DNA of 64,000 nt from Thermococcus sp. MV5 (lineage in GTDB: Archaea; Methanobacteriota_B; Thermococci; Thermococcales; Thermococcaceae), in assembly GCF_012027425.1 (NCBI RefSeq), contig NZ_SNUE01000001.1, positions 124,001-188,000 of the forward strand, written 5' to 3'. The stretch's first letter is position 1, and each line of letters starts with the position of its first letter. The position numbers and the translations under genes were made by a program. Shown here one piece after another: positions 40,077-46,673 of this stretch. Below the pieces are notes generated by a model. The model was not told the origin of the DNA, did no database searches, and saw nothing but the letters and a program-made list of their open reading frames with translations.

Positions 40077-40103
40077 AAGAACACCTCAAAGGAAAAAATA
40101 AAA

Positions 40104-40889
40104 TCAGAGGTACCCTCTATCTTCCTCTTCGCGTGGTGCTTGAGGAACTTGTTGCTCAAACATTGCCCTCTGCATCTCCTGTACTTTTCTTAGAATTTCT
40201 TCAGTTTCTTTGGCCCTCTCATCGAGTGCACTCATGTCCAACTTTAGATTAAGCACTTTAGCTACAACGCTCAAAACTGCCTTTGCAGCCTTTGCATCCA
40301 CAATGTAGCCAAGGCTCTCTCCAAGGAAACATGCTCCTTTCATTCCTCTAAGTTTTCCAATTCCCAAGAGAAGGCCCGCAGCCCCAACAATCGCTCCTCC
40401 TTCGTCCTCTCTGAAAATCACTGGGAGCCCTTTGTACTTTTCCTTTGTTTCTAGATCAGTGAAGGAAGCAAGAACCTTTGGTTCTCCCTCAAGTTCAGGA
40501 ACTTGATAACCTCCCATTGTGATTATTTCCCTTGTACCAAACTGCTCAACAAAGTCAAGCATTTTTCCAACAACTTCAAAGTGCCCGTAGCTGTCAGTTG
40601 GAGGGACTTGGGTATCTCCAGTAATAATTATCAAGTCTCTATGCTCCTCATCTGGGCTTTTCCAGTAGTAAAACTCATTCCTCATTAGATCTACCGTTGA
40701 ATCTTTCTTCACTATAACTTGATGCATGAAGTGAGGAGAATAAAGTTCGGCAAACTTCTTTGCATTGAGTTCTTGAATCAGATGTTCCGCAGCAAGTTTA
40801 CCAACCAATCCTATACCTGGAAGTCCCTCTATAAAGACTGGATCATATATTTCTGGTTTTTCATAAACAACTATAATACTCTCTTTCAT
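40104..40889 (-). CDS. PAC2-family protein (proteasome assembly chaperone-like)
   Basis: A 261-residue PAC2/DUF75 protein related to the archaeal PbaB-type chaperones. The N-terminal PVFIEGLPGIGLVGKLAAEH and the central GGYQVPELEGEPKV and GAAGLLLGIGKLRGMKGACF are family features. A C-terminal coiled-coil-like helix (about 220-250) precedes a charged tail ending RGYL. Archaeal homologues act in protein complex assembly, some with proteasome-like partners. It overlaps the nop10 stop (ATGA), so it is cotranscribed with nop10 and aIF2 alpha. Confidence 0.87.
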   Translation of the reverse strand: MKESIIVVYEKPEIYDPVFIEGLPGIGLVGKLAAEHLIQELNAKKFAELYSPHFMHQVIVKKDSTVDLMRNEFYYWKSPDEEHRDLIIITGDTQVPPTDSYGHFEVVGKMLDFVEQFGTREIITMGGYQVPELEGEPKVLASFTDLETKEKYKGLPVIFREDEGGAIVGAAGLLLGIGKLRGMKGACFLGESLGYIVDAKAAKAVLSVVAKVLNLKLDMSALDERAKETEEILRKVQEMQRAMFEQQVPQAPREEEDRGYL

Positions 40890-41065
40890 TTTTTCACCCC
40901 TATACCAAGTACTTCTTTTTTCAGTTTCCTCCTGTACTCCCCATATGGGTCTTCGGGGGAAAACTTTGGAGGATGAGCTAGCTTTGTCTTTTCACCACAA
41001 ACTGGGCAGGCCTCTTTTAAAGTGTACCGTCCACATTTTGGACATTTTTTAATTCTAAGCCTCAT
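40886..41065 (-). CDS. nop10: H/ACA RNP protein Nop10
   Basis: A 59-residue protein, the small zinc-ribbon subunit of H/ACA ribonucleoproteins that guide pseudouridylation with Cbf5, Gar1 and L7Ae. It reads MRLRIKKCPKCGRYTLKEAC with a second pair CPVCG, then the linear segment AHPPKFSPEDPYGEYRRKLK that lies along Cbf5. The start overlaps the aIF2 alpha stop by four bases, and the stop overlaps the downstream ATG. This arrangement is standard for Thermococcales. Confidence 0.95.
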   Translation of the reverse strand: MRLRIKKCPKCGRYTLKEACPVCGEKTKLAHPPKFSPEDPYGEYRRKLKKEVLGIGVKK

Positions 41066-41889
41066 GCTTCTCTCCTCTTTATCTTCCGAATCTTCTTCTC
41101 TTTTCTTATTAAGGAAGCCTCTCCGCCAGCTTGTTTTATAACACTTAATATCTCAGAGGCTATTTTCTCTAGCACTCCTTCGGCTTTGTAATAGTCCGGA
41201 GCTGTGACATCTATTCTATATCTTGGAGCTCCAAGGTAACTGAACTTAACTTCAATTCCCTCTTCCTCGTTTGCTCGATCTCTTGCTTTTATCAAAGCCT
41301 CCCTAATAACCTCAACCCCATTTGGTGTTGCCACTGTGATTTCAAACTCTGCATCTATCGTGACAGTAGGAATTTCAACATAATTCGTTATGATTTCTTC
41401 CAAAACAGGAAGCCACTCATCTAGAATGAGATCTTTAAGAACCTCTATACCATTCTGAGCAGCGTCTTCAAAAGCGGCGTAAACCTCCCCATATTCCTCC
41501 TCCAAGGGGACCCAAACTTCTTTCCAAGCAGCCTCAAAATCCTTCCCTAATTTTTCAGCTGCTATCTTTAAGAGATTCTCTGCTTTTTGACCTCTCTTAA
41601 ATTCTTGAAGTTTTGCTTTTCTCTCCTGTTGTTTGACCCGTTTAAGGCTAAGATCTATATGACCCTTGCTCGGATCGACTCTTATAACTTTTGCAACGAT
41701 CTTCTGTCCTTCTTTTAGGTAATCTCTAATGTTCCTCACAAAAGTGGGAGCAACTTCACTTATATGCATAAAACCCTCTTTTCCTGGATACTCATCAAGC
41801 GTTAAGAATGCACCATAGTTGTGAATACTCTTAACAGTAGCTATAACAAACTCTCCTTCCTCTGGAAATTCTCTAGCTCTCCTCGGCAT
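41062..41889 (-). CDS. eif2a: Translation initiation factor aIF2 alpha
   Basis: The alpha subunit of the heterotrimeric aIF2 that brings initiator Met-tRNA to the ribosome. From MPRRAREFPEEGEFVIATVK the protein has 275 residues. An N-terminal S1/OB domain (about 10-85; YGAFLTLDEYPGKEGFMHIS) is followed by a helical domain and a C-terminal alpha/beta domain with VKFSYLGAPRYRIDVTAPDY. There is no Ser51 equivalent context for eukaryotic-type control that I can judge. GGGAGATGATGAAA precedes the chosen ATG. Confidence 0.94.
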   Translation of the reverse strand: MPRRAREFPEEGEFVIATVKSIHNYGAFLTLDEYPGKEGFMHISEVAPTFVRNIRDYLKEGQKIVAKVIRVDPSKGHIDLSLKRVKQQERKAKLQEFKRGQKAENLLKIAAEKLGKDFEAAWKEVWVPLEEEYGEVYAAFEDAAQNGIEVLKDLILDEWLPVLEEIITNYVEIPTVTIDAEFEITVATPNGVEVIREALIKARDRANEEEGIEVKFSYLGAPRYRIDVTAPDYYKAEGVLEKIASEILSVIKQAGGEASLIRKEKKIRKIKRREA

Positions 41890-41974
41890 TTTCATCATCT
41901 CCCGAAATTTTATCTCAGTAATTGGTAGCTATTATAAGTTTTTAAGGTTTTGGAGAAAAGATTGAGAAAAGAAA

Positions 41975-42172
41975 TCACTCAAGAACCTCAAGTATTTTAG
42001 CCTTTATAATACCTCTACCTCCAGCAGGCTCCACTAAAGTAGAGCCACAAACCAAACAACGGACTTTTGTAGCAGGGTTGCTGAAAACTATCTGCTCATT
42101 TCCACAGTCAATACACTTGACCCTAAGGAATCTTGATCTTGGCATGGGGATAAGGTTCTTGGGAATTGCCAT
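41975..42172 (-). CDS. rps27e: 30S ribosomal protein S27e
   Basis: A 65-residue zinc-ribbon ribosomal protein. The cysteine pairs are in [13 protein letters not shown] and [10 protein letters not shown], flanked by the basic N-terminus [15 protein letters not shown]. It follows rpl44e by 11 bases, and a GAGGTGAG ribosome site lies in that gap. Together with aIF2 alpha and nop10 this forms a translation and RNA-processing operon, although a 75-base gap with TATA-like sequence before aIF2 alpha may give it its own promoter. Confidence 0.95.
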   Translation of the reverse strand: MAIPKNLIPMPRSRFLRVKCIDCGNEQIVFSNPATKVRCLVCGSTLVEPAGGRGIIKAKILEVLE

Positions 42173-42183
42173 CTTTTCTCACC

Positions 42184-42462
42184 TCACATGAGTTCAAACT
42201 TCTTTACTCTAAATCCTTTTCCTCTTGTGTGAGCCTTTCCGCACTCTGTGCACCTGTATCTCAAGTCAAGCTTCTTTACTGGTTTCTCTCTTCCAGCAGG
42301 GTTTGGTCTTGGGAAACCTTTGTAACCCTTAAGGATTCTCCTAAATCTCCTTTGACCTGCACTAAGCTCACTCCTAGGCCTCTTCTTGACCTTTTCTACT
42401 TTGTGAATTGTGTGCTTTCTACAAAATGGACAGTACGTTCTTATTTGCTTTGGATACTTCAT
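42184..42462 (-). CDS. rpl44e: 50S ribosomal protein L44e
   Basis: A 92-residue large-subunit protein. It begins [20 protein letters not shown] and has a second cysteine pair in [13 protein letters not shown], with a basic middle section [17 protein letters not shown]. The ATG follows GGGAGGTGGAAAA. The reading frame stays open about 18 codons upstream, but that part is a GC-rich leader, and the family start is the ATG used here. Confidence 0.95.
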   Translation of the reverse strand: MKYPKQIRTYCPFCRKHTIHKVEKVKKRPRSELSAGQRRFRRILKGYKGFPRPNPAGREKPVKKLDLRYRCTECGKAHTRGKGFRVKKFELM

Positions 42463-42560
42463 TTTTCCACCTCCCTCGTACGCCCGGTAGGTTCCTTCCC
42501 GGACACCCCCGAGCATGAACCCATGACAGTTCGAGAACCCTTATGTTGAACCCTTTAAAA
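42463..42560 (-). promoter_or_regulatory. Promoter and GC-rich leader of rpl44e
   Basis: On the minus strand a TATA-like TTTTAAAGG lies near 42550-42560. The next 80 or so bases are clearly richer in GC than surrounding spacers, with CTCG and CGAG blocks about 35 bases apart that could close a stem just ahead of the ribosome site. In a low-GC hyperthermophile this suggests a structured mRNA leader, perhaps for feedback control by a ribosomal protein. Confidence 0.4.
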
Positions 42561-42608
42561 CGTTTTTGGAGGTGTCTATGAGAAACACCTAAAAGTAGGA
42601 AATATTTC

Positions 42609-43196
42609 TCAAAAAATCTGGAGTATAATGGGAATTAAAAATGGTGCTATGGCTGTTAAAATAAACCCATGAATAAATGCCAAAAGCGTTATCTCTGTTC
42701 CTCCAAACTTTGCTATTATTGGTAGAGTAGTATCCATTGTCGTGGCACCTCCCATCACAATTCCAACGTCTTTTGGGATTTTCCGTATGGCAATTGGATA
42801 AAAGATTATGGTGAGAATCTCCCTGGTTAAGTTTGCGAGGAAACCAATAACACCATAAATAGGTGAATAAGCTGCCAGAAGTGGGCCTGTGAGAGAATAC
42901 CATCCAAAACCAGCTGAAATTCCCAAAGCCCATTTCAGAGGTATTCTCAAAAGCAATGAACCTAAAAAGCCACCAAGTAGCGAACCTATAACTGTTGCCA
43001 TTGGAAGTAAAAGAGCCATCCTGCCAAGTTTCTTAAGTTCTTCCCTAAGGCCTTTACTTTTACCTATGTCCACTCCAATGATAAATATCAAAAGGTAAAG
43101 CATGATTTCATATAAGTTTCCAAAATCAAAAGTAGTGGTTTTTCCAACAGTCATGCCCAAAATCAGAGAGGCTAAGACAAAATAAAGAAAGCTCAC
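42609..43196 (-). CDS. LysO-type exporter, C-terminal part
   Basis: A 195-residue membrane protein matching the C-terminal (DUF340) part of the lysine exporter LysO/YbjE. About six hydrophobic segments are seen, with FIIGVDIGKSKGLREELKKL early and the signature GFGWYSLTGPLLAAYSPIYG and GGATTMDTTLPIIAKFGG. Bacterial LysO is one chain of about 300 residues. Here the N-terminal third is a separate gene immediately upstream with a four-base overlap. Lysine export is inferred from family only. Confidence 0.82.
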   Translation of the reverse strand: MSFLYFVLASLILGMTVGKTTTFDFGNLYEIMLYLLIFIIGVDIGKSKGLREELKKLGRMALLLPMATVIGSLLGGFLGSLLLRIPLKWALGISAGFGWYSLTGPLLAAYSPIYGVIGFLANLTREILTIIFYPIAIRKIPKDVGIVMGGATTMDTTLPIIAKFGGTEITLLAFIHGFILTAIAPFLIPIILQIF

Positions 43197-43432
43197 CTCC
43201 TCACCCCCACAAGGGCTACAAATAAACTTCCCAATATCGTAAAAGAAGCAAATACTAAGGAATATATTAAAAGTTTAAATGCATCGATCTCAACCCTTCC
43301 CGCTTCAACCCCCATAAAGAAGATCAATAAGAGTAGGGCTACACTCATAGGCTTATCCATGCTAAATCGAAGCTTATTTCTGAACAAATAACCTACTAGC
43401 ACTCCCACTACAAGTGGTATGAAAATGTTCAT
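43193..43432 (-). CDS. LysO-type exporter, N-terminal part
   Basis: A 79-residue protein with three hydrophobic segments; FFMGVEAGRVEIDAFKLL in the second linker parallels the GVDIGKSKG loop in the partner gene, as in the repeated halves of LysO. It overlaps the downstream gene, so the two chains are probably made together and assemble into one exporter. The split is likely ancestral in this group rather than a frameshift, because each part has its own start. Confidence 0.8.
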   Translation of the reverse strand: MNIFIPLVVGVLVGYLFRNKLRFSMDKPMSVALLLLIFFMGVEAGRVEIDAFKLLIYSLVFASFTILGSLFVALVGVRR

Positions 43433-43470
43433 ATCTTAGCCTAAAGTACATAATAGTAATAAAGTTAACG

Positions 43471-44298
43471 CTACACACACTTTAGGAGTGCCTCATAATC
43501 CTCCCTGCTGAGCCTCCATCCCATTGCACCAAAGTTTTCTTTGATATGAACCTTACTTGTAGCTTTTGGGATCGCAATTACATTTTCCTTCCATATGACC
43601 CAGTTCAAAGCAATTTGTGCAGCAGTTTTGCCGTATTTAGCCCCCATCTCACTTAGGCACCTATTCCTTGCGAGACTTCCTTTTTCAAGCGGAGTATATG
43701 CCATTAGAGTTATTTTCTCTCTTCTCATATACTCCAGAAGGCCACTCTCTTCAGGCCGACGATCTCTGAGAGAATATTTAACTTGATTTACTACAATTTC
43801 ATATTTTTTCATAACCTCTTGAGCTCTCTTGAGAAGATTCAAGTCAAAATTGCTGACCCCTATATACCTTATTACTCCCTCATCTACAAGCTCTTCTAAT
43901 GCATGAAGTGTCTCTTTTATTCTCTTAAAATCATCTATAGGCCAGTGAAGGAGATACAAATCTATGTAAGTACCAAGTCTCTTTGCACTTGCTCTTGCTG
44001 CCCTTTTAGCACTTTCATCTCCAAAGTGTATGGGCCAGATTTTACTTACTATGAAAATATCTTCTCGCTTAAACTCTTTAATCGCCTCGCCAACAAGTTC
44101 TTCACTGTGGCCAGAGGCATAAAACTCAGCAGTGTCTATTAGATTCATACCAAGTTCGAGGCCATACCTCAATGCCTCAACGTTTTCTTCATCCATTGAA
44201 TAATTCGGGCTTTCCCAGCCTCCTACACCCCATGTCCCCATTCCTATGGCAGTGACCTTATCATCAGCTATTCTCTTTAAATCATTAAAAGGCCGCAT
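43471..44298 (-). CDS. Aldo/keto reductase
   Basis: A 275-residue (beta/alpha)8 NAD(P)-dependent oxidoreductase. The catalytic tetrad is visible as Asp and Tyr in NLIDTAEFYASGHSEELVG, Lys in IVSKIWP, and His in DLYLLHWPIDD. VSNFDLNLLKRA and the C-terminal VIAIPKATSKVHIKEN bind the cofactor. The physiological substrate cannot be told. The ATG at 44298 follows AAAGGTG, which overlaps the end of the interrupted DUF59 gene, so it was the last gene of a DUF59-DUF59-AKR operon before the insertion. Confidence 0.9.
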   Translation of the reverse strand: MRPFNDLKRIADDKVTAIGMGTWGVGGWESPNYSMDEENVEALRYGLELGMNLIDTAEFYASGHSEELVGEAIKEFKREDIFIVSKIWPIHFGDESAKRAARASAKRLGTYIDLYLLHWPIDDFKRIKETLHALEELVDEGVIRYIGVSNFDLNLLKRAQEVMKKYEIVVNQVKYSLRDRRPEESGLLEYMRREKITLMAYTPLEKGSLARNRCLSEMGAKYGKTAAQIALNWVIWKENVIAIPKATSKVHIKENFGAMGWRLSREDYEALLKCV

Positions 44299-44303
44299 TC
44301 TTT

Positions 44304-44449
44304 TCACCTTTCTCCCTCCCATTCTTCAAGTAAAAGGCCGATTTCATTATACACCTTCACACTACTAAAGCCCTTATCTCTCAACACGCTGACAATATCT
44401 TTGATAATTCGCTTTTGTACATTCATAGCTATGGCCTGACAAAAGTGAC
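44304..44449 (-). pseudogene. MIP18/DUF59 gene, 3' half (interrupted by an IS element)
   Basis: The last 48 codons of a MIP18-family protein, reading HFCQAIAMNVQKRI and ending VKVYNEIGLLLEEWEGER. MIP18/PaaD-like proteins act in iron-sulfur cluster assembly or delivery. The 5' half is at 46077-46293; deleting 44450-46076 joins the halves in frame (217 + 146 = 363 bases, 120 codons plus stop) and restores the junction STPECHFCQA. An internal ATG at 44426 could make a 40-residue fragment. Both halves look undamaged, so the insertion is recent. Confidence 0.85.
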
Positions 44450-44571
44450 TTTTCTCTCTTCTCAAGCCTCACCCTTCGGGGCGGGGTGCAGTGTTTGGAA
44501 ATTCGCCCATTGAACAGGAAAGCAAAGAAAGATTTAAATACTTGTATGTTTTAATACTTAATGGTGGGACT

Positions 44572-44727
44572 ATGGGAGTCATAACTATCTCCGTTGACGA
44601 TGAGGTTGAAGAGAAGTTCCGGAAACTCGTGGCAAAGAAATACGGACGAATCAGGGGGACATTAGGAGTCGCAGTAACGGAAGCTATGAAACTCTGGATT
44701 GAAAAAGTCGAACGGAAGGAGAAATGA
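44572..44727 (+). CDS. Small ribbon-helix-helix protein inside the IS
   Basis: A 51-residue protein reading MGVITISVDDEVEEKFRKLV then VAVTEAMKLWIEKVERKEK, which fits a ribbon-helix-helix fold: one DNA-contacting strand and two helices. It has its own GGTGG ribosome site and a TATA-like TTTAAATAC at 44532-44540, and it overlaps tnpB by four bases (ATGA), so the two are translationally coupled. It may repress the tnpB promoter. The deleted copy at 60792 lacks it. An upstream in-frame GTG would place the start before the promoter. Confidence 0.75.
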   Translation: MGVITISVDDEVEEKFRKLVAKKYGRIRGTLGVAVTEAMKLWIEKVERKEK

Positions 44728-46028
44728 AGCGTTCGGTAACGATAAAACTACAACCCTCGAAGGAGCAGGAAGAAATCCTCTTCCAGTTAGGCCAAGCAAC
44801 AGCAATAATCTGGAACAAGCTAAACTATGAGAGACTAAAACAGTTCAAGGAGTTTAGCAAAATAGACTTTGGGACAACCGAAAAGGAAGCTTATTACACT
44901 TTCAAAGACTGGATTGGGGGTTCAACAGTCCAGCAGTTAGCGAGGAAGAATGCGGAAGCTTGGAGAAGCTTCTTCACCCTCAACCGGAAGAAAAAGGCCG
45001 GAGAACTTCCCGAATGGTTCAAACCAAAGCCCCCAAAATTCGTCAGGGAGAAGAACGGAAGGAAAATGTTCATTATCCCCCTGAGGAACGACCAGTATCG
45101 GGTCAAAGGGAACGTTCTGGAGTTGAGGAGGCTTGGAAAGTTCGGGAAGCTGGAAATCCAGTTCAAGGGGAGAATACACCTGAAGGGTAAGCAGGGACGC
45201 TTGGAAATCCAGTATGACGAAGTTAAACGCAAGTGGTATGCTCACGTTAGCCTTACGGTGGAGGAAAAACTTGAAGGCGAGGAGTGGGTTAAGCTTCCGA
45301 GGAAGCCAAAAGGAAACCTCTCGGCGGGCATTGACTTGGGAATAAACAATTTGATGGCCGTTTACGTGGAAAATGGGGAAAGCTTTCTCGTGAATGGCAG
45401 GCTATTAAAGAGTATTGACTTCTATTGGCAGAAGAGGGTTGCTGATTACCAGTCCAAACTCAACAAGAGTGGAGCCAAAACGAGCAGGAAGCTCAGGAGA
45501 ATGCATGAAAAAGCCAAGTTACAGGCTAAGCATTACATTAATAGTGCAGTCAGAGGAACGGTTGAGAGGCTTTACGAGTTGGGCGTCTCCACAATTATTG
45601 TTGGCTATCCGAAGGGAATACCAAGAAACTCCGATAAGGGCAAGAAGCAGAATTTCCTCCTTTCCCACGTGTGGCGGTTTAATTACGTCATAAAACGCTT
45701 GAAGGAAGTGGCTGAGGAGTATGGTATTAGAGTTTTGGTTGTTGATGAGGCTTTCACTTCTCAAACTTGCCCTCTCTGCGGCCAACGCCATTCTGATGGA
45801 AGAATCTTTAGAGGTTTGTTTGAGTGCCAGGGGGAGGGCGTTGTTATGAATGCTGACTTGGTTGGAGCTTTCAACATTTTGAAAAAGGTGGTGAGAACGA
45901 TAACCCCGAGCCTTCCCGCTTTGGCGGGAGGTAGGGGTAATGGGGGGAAGGCCCTCCCCGAGGGGCTGAAAGCCCACTTTTTAGTGGATTTAAATGAAGC
46001 CCCTCAAACCTCCCTGCCAAGTGGTTAA
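44724..46028 (+). CDS. tnpB: TnpB RNA-guided endonuclease (IS605 family)
   Basis: A 434-residue TnpB, the ancestor-like relative of Cas12 nucleases, which uses an RNA from the right end of its own element to cut target DNA. The RuvC-like residues are Asp204 in SAGIDLGINNLMAV, Glu342 in VVDEAFTSQTC and Asp378 in VMNADLVGAFNIL. The zinc-finger region has CPLCGQ and a later FEC, but the fourth usual cysteine is absent (CQGEG), a variation I believe occurs in Thermococcales relatives. N-terminal MKRSVTIKLQPSKEQEEILF is the OrfB/HTH start. The gene appears intact. Confidence 0.93.
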   Translation: MKRSVTIKLQPSKEQEEILFQLGQATAIIWNKLNYERLKQFKEFSKIDFGTTEKEAYYTFKDWIGGSTVQQLARKNAEAWRSFFTLNRKKKAGELPEWFKPKPPKFVREKNGRKMFIIPLRNDQYRVKGNVLELRRLGKFGKLEIQFKGRIHLKGKQGRLEIQYDEVKRKWYAHVSLTVEEKLEGEEWVKLPRKPKGNLSAGIDLGINNLMAVYVENGESFLVNGRLLKSIDFYWQKRVADYQSKLNKSGAKTSRKLRRMHEKAKLQAKHYINSAVRGTVERLYELGVSTIIVGYPKGIPRNSDKGKKQNFLLSHVWRFNYVIKRLKEVAEEYGIRVLVVDEAFTSQTCPLCGQRHSDGRIFRGLFECQGEGVVMNADLVGAFNILKKVVRTITPSLPALAGGRGNGGKALPEGLKAHFLVDLNEAPQTSLPSG

Positions 46029-46092
46029 GGGGTTCCTCGTTGGAACCCTCGCCCTTCAAGGCGGGGAGGAGGTCAGACTCTGGGGTACTCCT
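45910..46092 (+). ncRNA. Probable omega (guide) RNA from the IS right end
   Basis: The end of tnpB and the right end hold several stem-loops: CCCC-GA-GGGG near 45956, CCACTTTTTAGTGG near 45977, GGGTTCC-TCGTT-GGAACCC near 46031, and the terminal hairpin. The same order is kept in the deleted copy. In characterised TnpB systems, this region is a guide RNA whose guide is the sequence just past the right end, here starting at 46077 (ACTCTGGGGTACTCC). The 5' border is a guess. Confidence 0.6.
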
Positions 46093-46293
46093 CGCTAAGA
46101 GGAGCCACACCATAACGTTCTTACCTTCAACTGTAATACCATATACCAGCCCTTCATCTACTATGTTAAGCTCAGTTTCAGGATCTTTTACTTTTTTGAG
46201 TTCTTCTACTACCTCTCCAACTTCAGGGGAAAGTTCCTTAATTCTTCCTTTAGGTTTCTCTCTAATAAAATCTAAAAATCCCATCCTTTTCAC
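46077..46293 (-). pseudogene. MIP18/DUF59 gene, 5' half (interrupted by an IS element)
   Basis: The first 72 codons, from a GTG overlapping the stop of the upstream DUF59 gene (or ATG at 46284). It reads KDPETELNIVDEGLVYGITV, the core of the MIP18 fold, then LLLARSTPE, where the element begins. Translation would run on into the IS and give a chimeric C-terminus. The matching 3' half is at 44304-44449. The interrupted protein is the one with a CHFC motif, whereas its intact neighbour lacks these cysteines. Confidence 0.86.
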
Positions 46294-46610
46294 TTTTTCT
46301 CAAATTTTGCGAGTAAATTATTCCCCATATCGTATATATAGACTCGTGAGAACTTTACAAGGGCAAAACGCTCCATTATATCACCTATTATTTTTGAGTG
46401 TGCTATTGCAGCTCCACCTATCATATTATAGTAAGTGTTACTTTCCACCGCCAGCCATATCTCAAGAGTTTCCTCATTTACATTCAACCCTGCTATAAGC
46501 CCGACATCAAGAAGGTTCATAGTACTTATAGGGTCGATAACAGTGGCAAGTTCCTTGAGAACTTCTTGATACTCCTTTGGATACTCTCGATCTTTTCTGT
46601 AAATTTTCAT
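46290..46610 (-). CDS. MIP18/DUF59-family protein without the CHFC motif
   Basis: A 106-residue protein with the MIP18 fold pattern: IDPISTMNLLDVGLIAGLNV followed by EIWLAVESNTYYNMIGGA. The position that is CHFC in the broken downstream paralogue is NTYYN here, so no cysteine ligand is available at that site. Family members assist Fe-S cluster assembly; a cysteine-free form may be a partner rather than a carrier. Its stop overlaps the start of the interrupted gene, so the two probably worked as a pair. Confidence 0.8.
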   Translation of the reverse strand: MKIYRKDREYPKEYQEVLKELATVIDPISTMNLLDVGLIAGLNVNEETLEIWLAVESNTYYNMIGGAAIAHSKIIGDIMERFALVKFSRVYIYDMGNNLLAKFEKK

Positions 46611-46673
46611 TTTTATTCACCATTTTGAGTTTGGAAACTATCACATAAAAACATTTTTGGACAAATATGACTA

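Larger units (their letters stand above)
44450..46076 (+). mobile_element. IS605-type element, tnpB-only, with RHH gene
   Basis: A 1627-base element without tnpA. The left end begins TTTTCTCTCTTCTCAAGCC and includes a hairpin CCTCACCCTTCGGGGCGGGG; the right end has a near-identical hairpin and ends GAGGAGGTCAG. The flanking target on the left is GTGAC. The borders are supported by exact restoration of the interrupted DUF59 gene. Contents are a ribbon-helix-helix gene, tnpB and a structured right end that probably encodes the guide RNA. Movement would need TnpA from elsewhere. Its GC content is visibly higher than the surroundings. Confidence 0.9.

Noticed and set aside
42480-42545. A tRNA-like sequence in the GC-rich rpl44e leader
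   Set aside because: The GGTTC-like motifs do not form a cloverleaf, and no anticodon or acceptor stem can be built.
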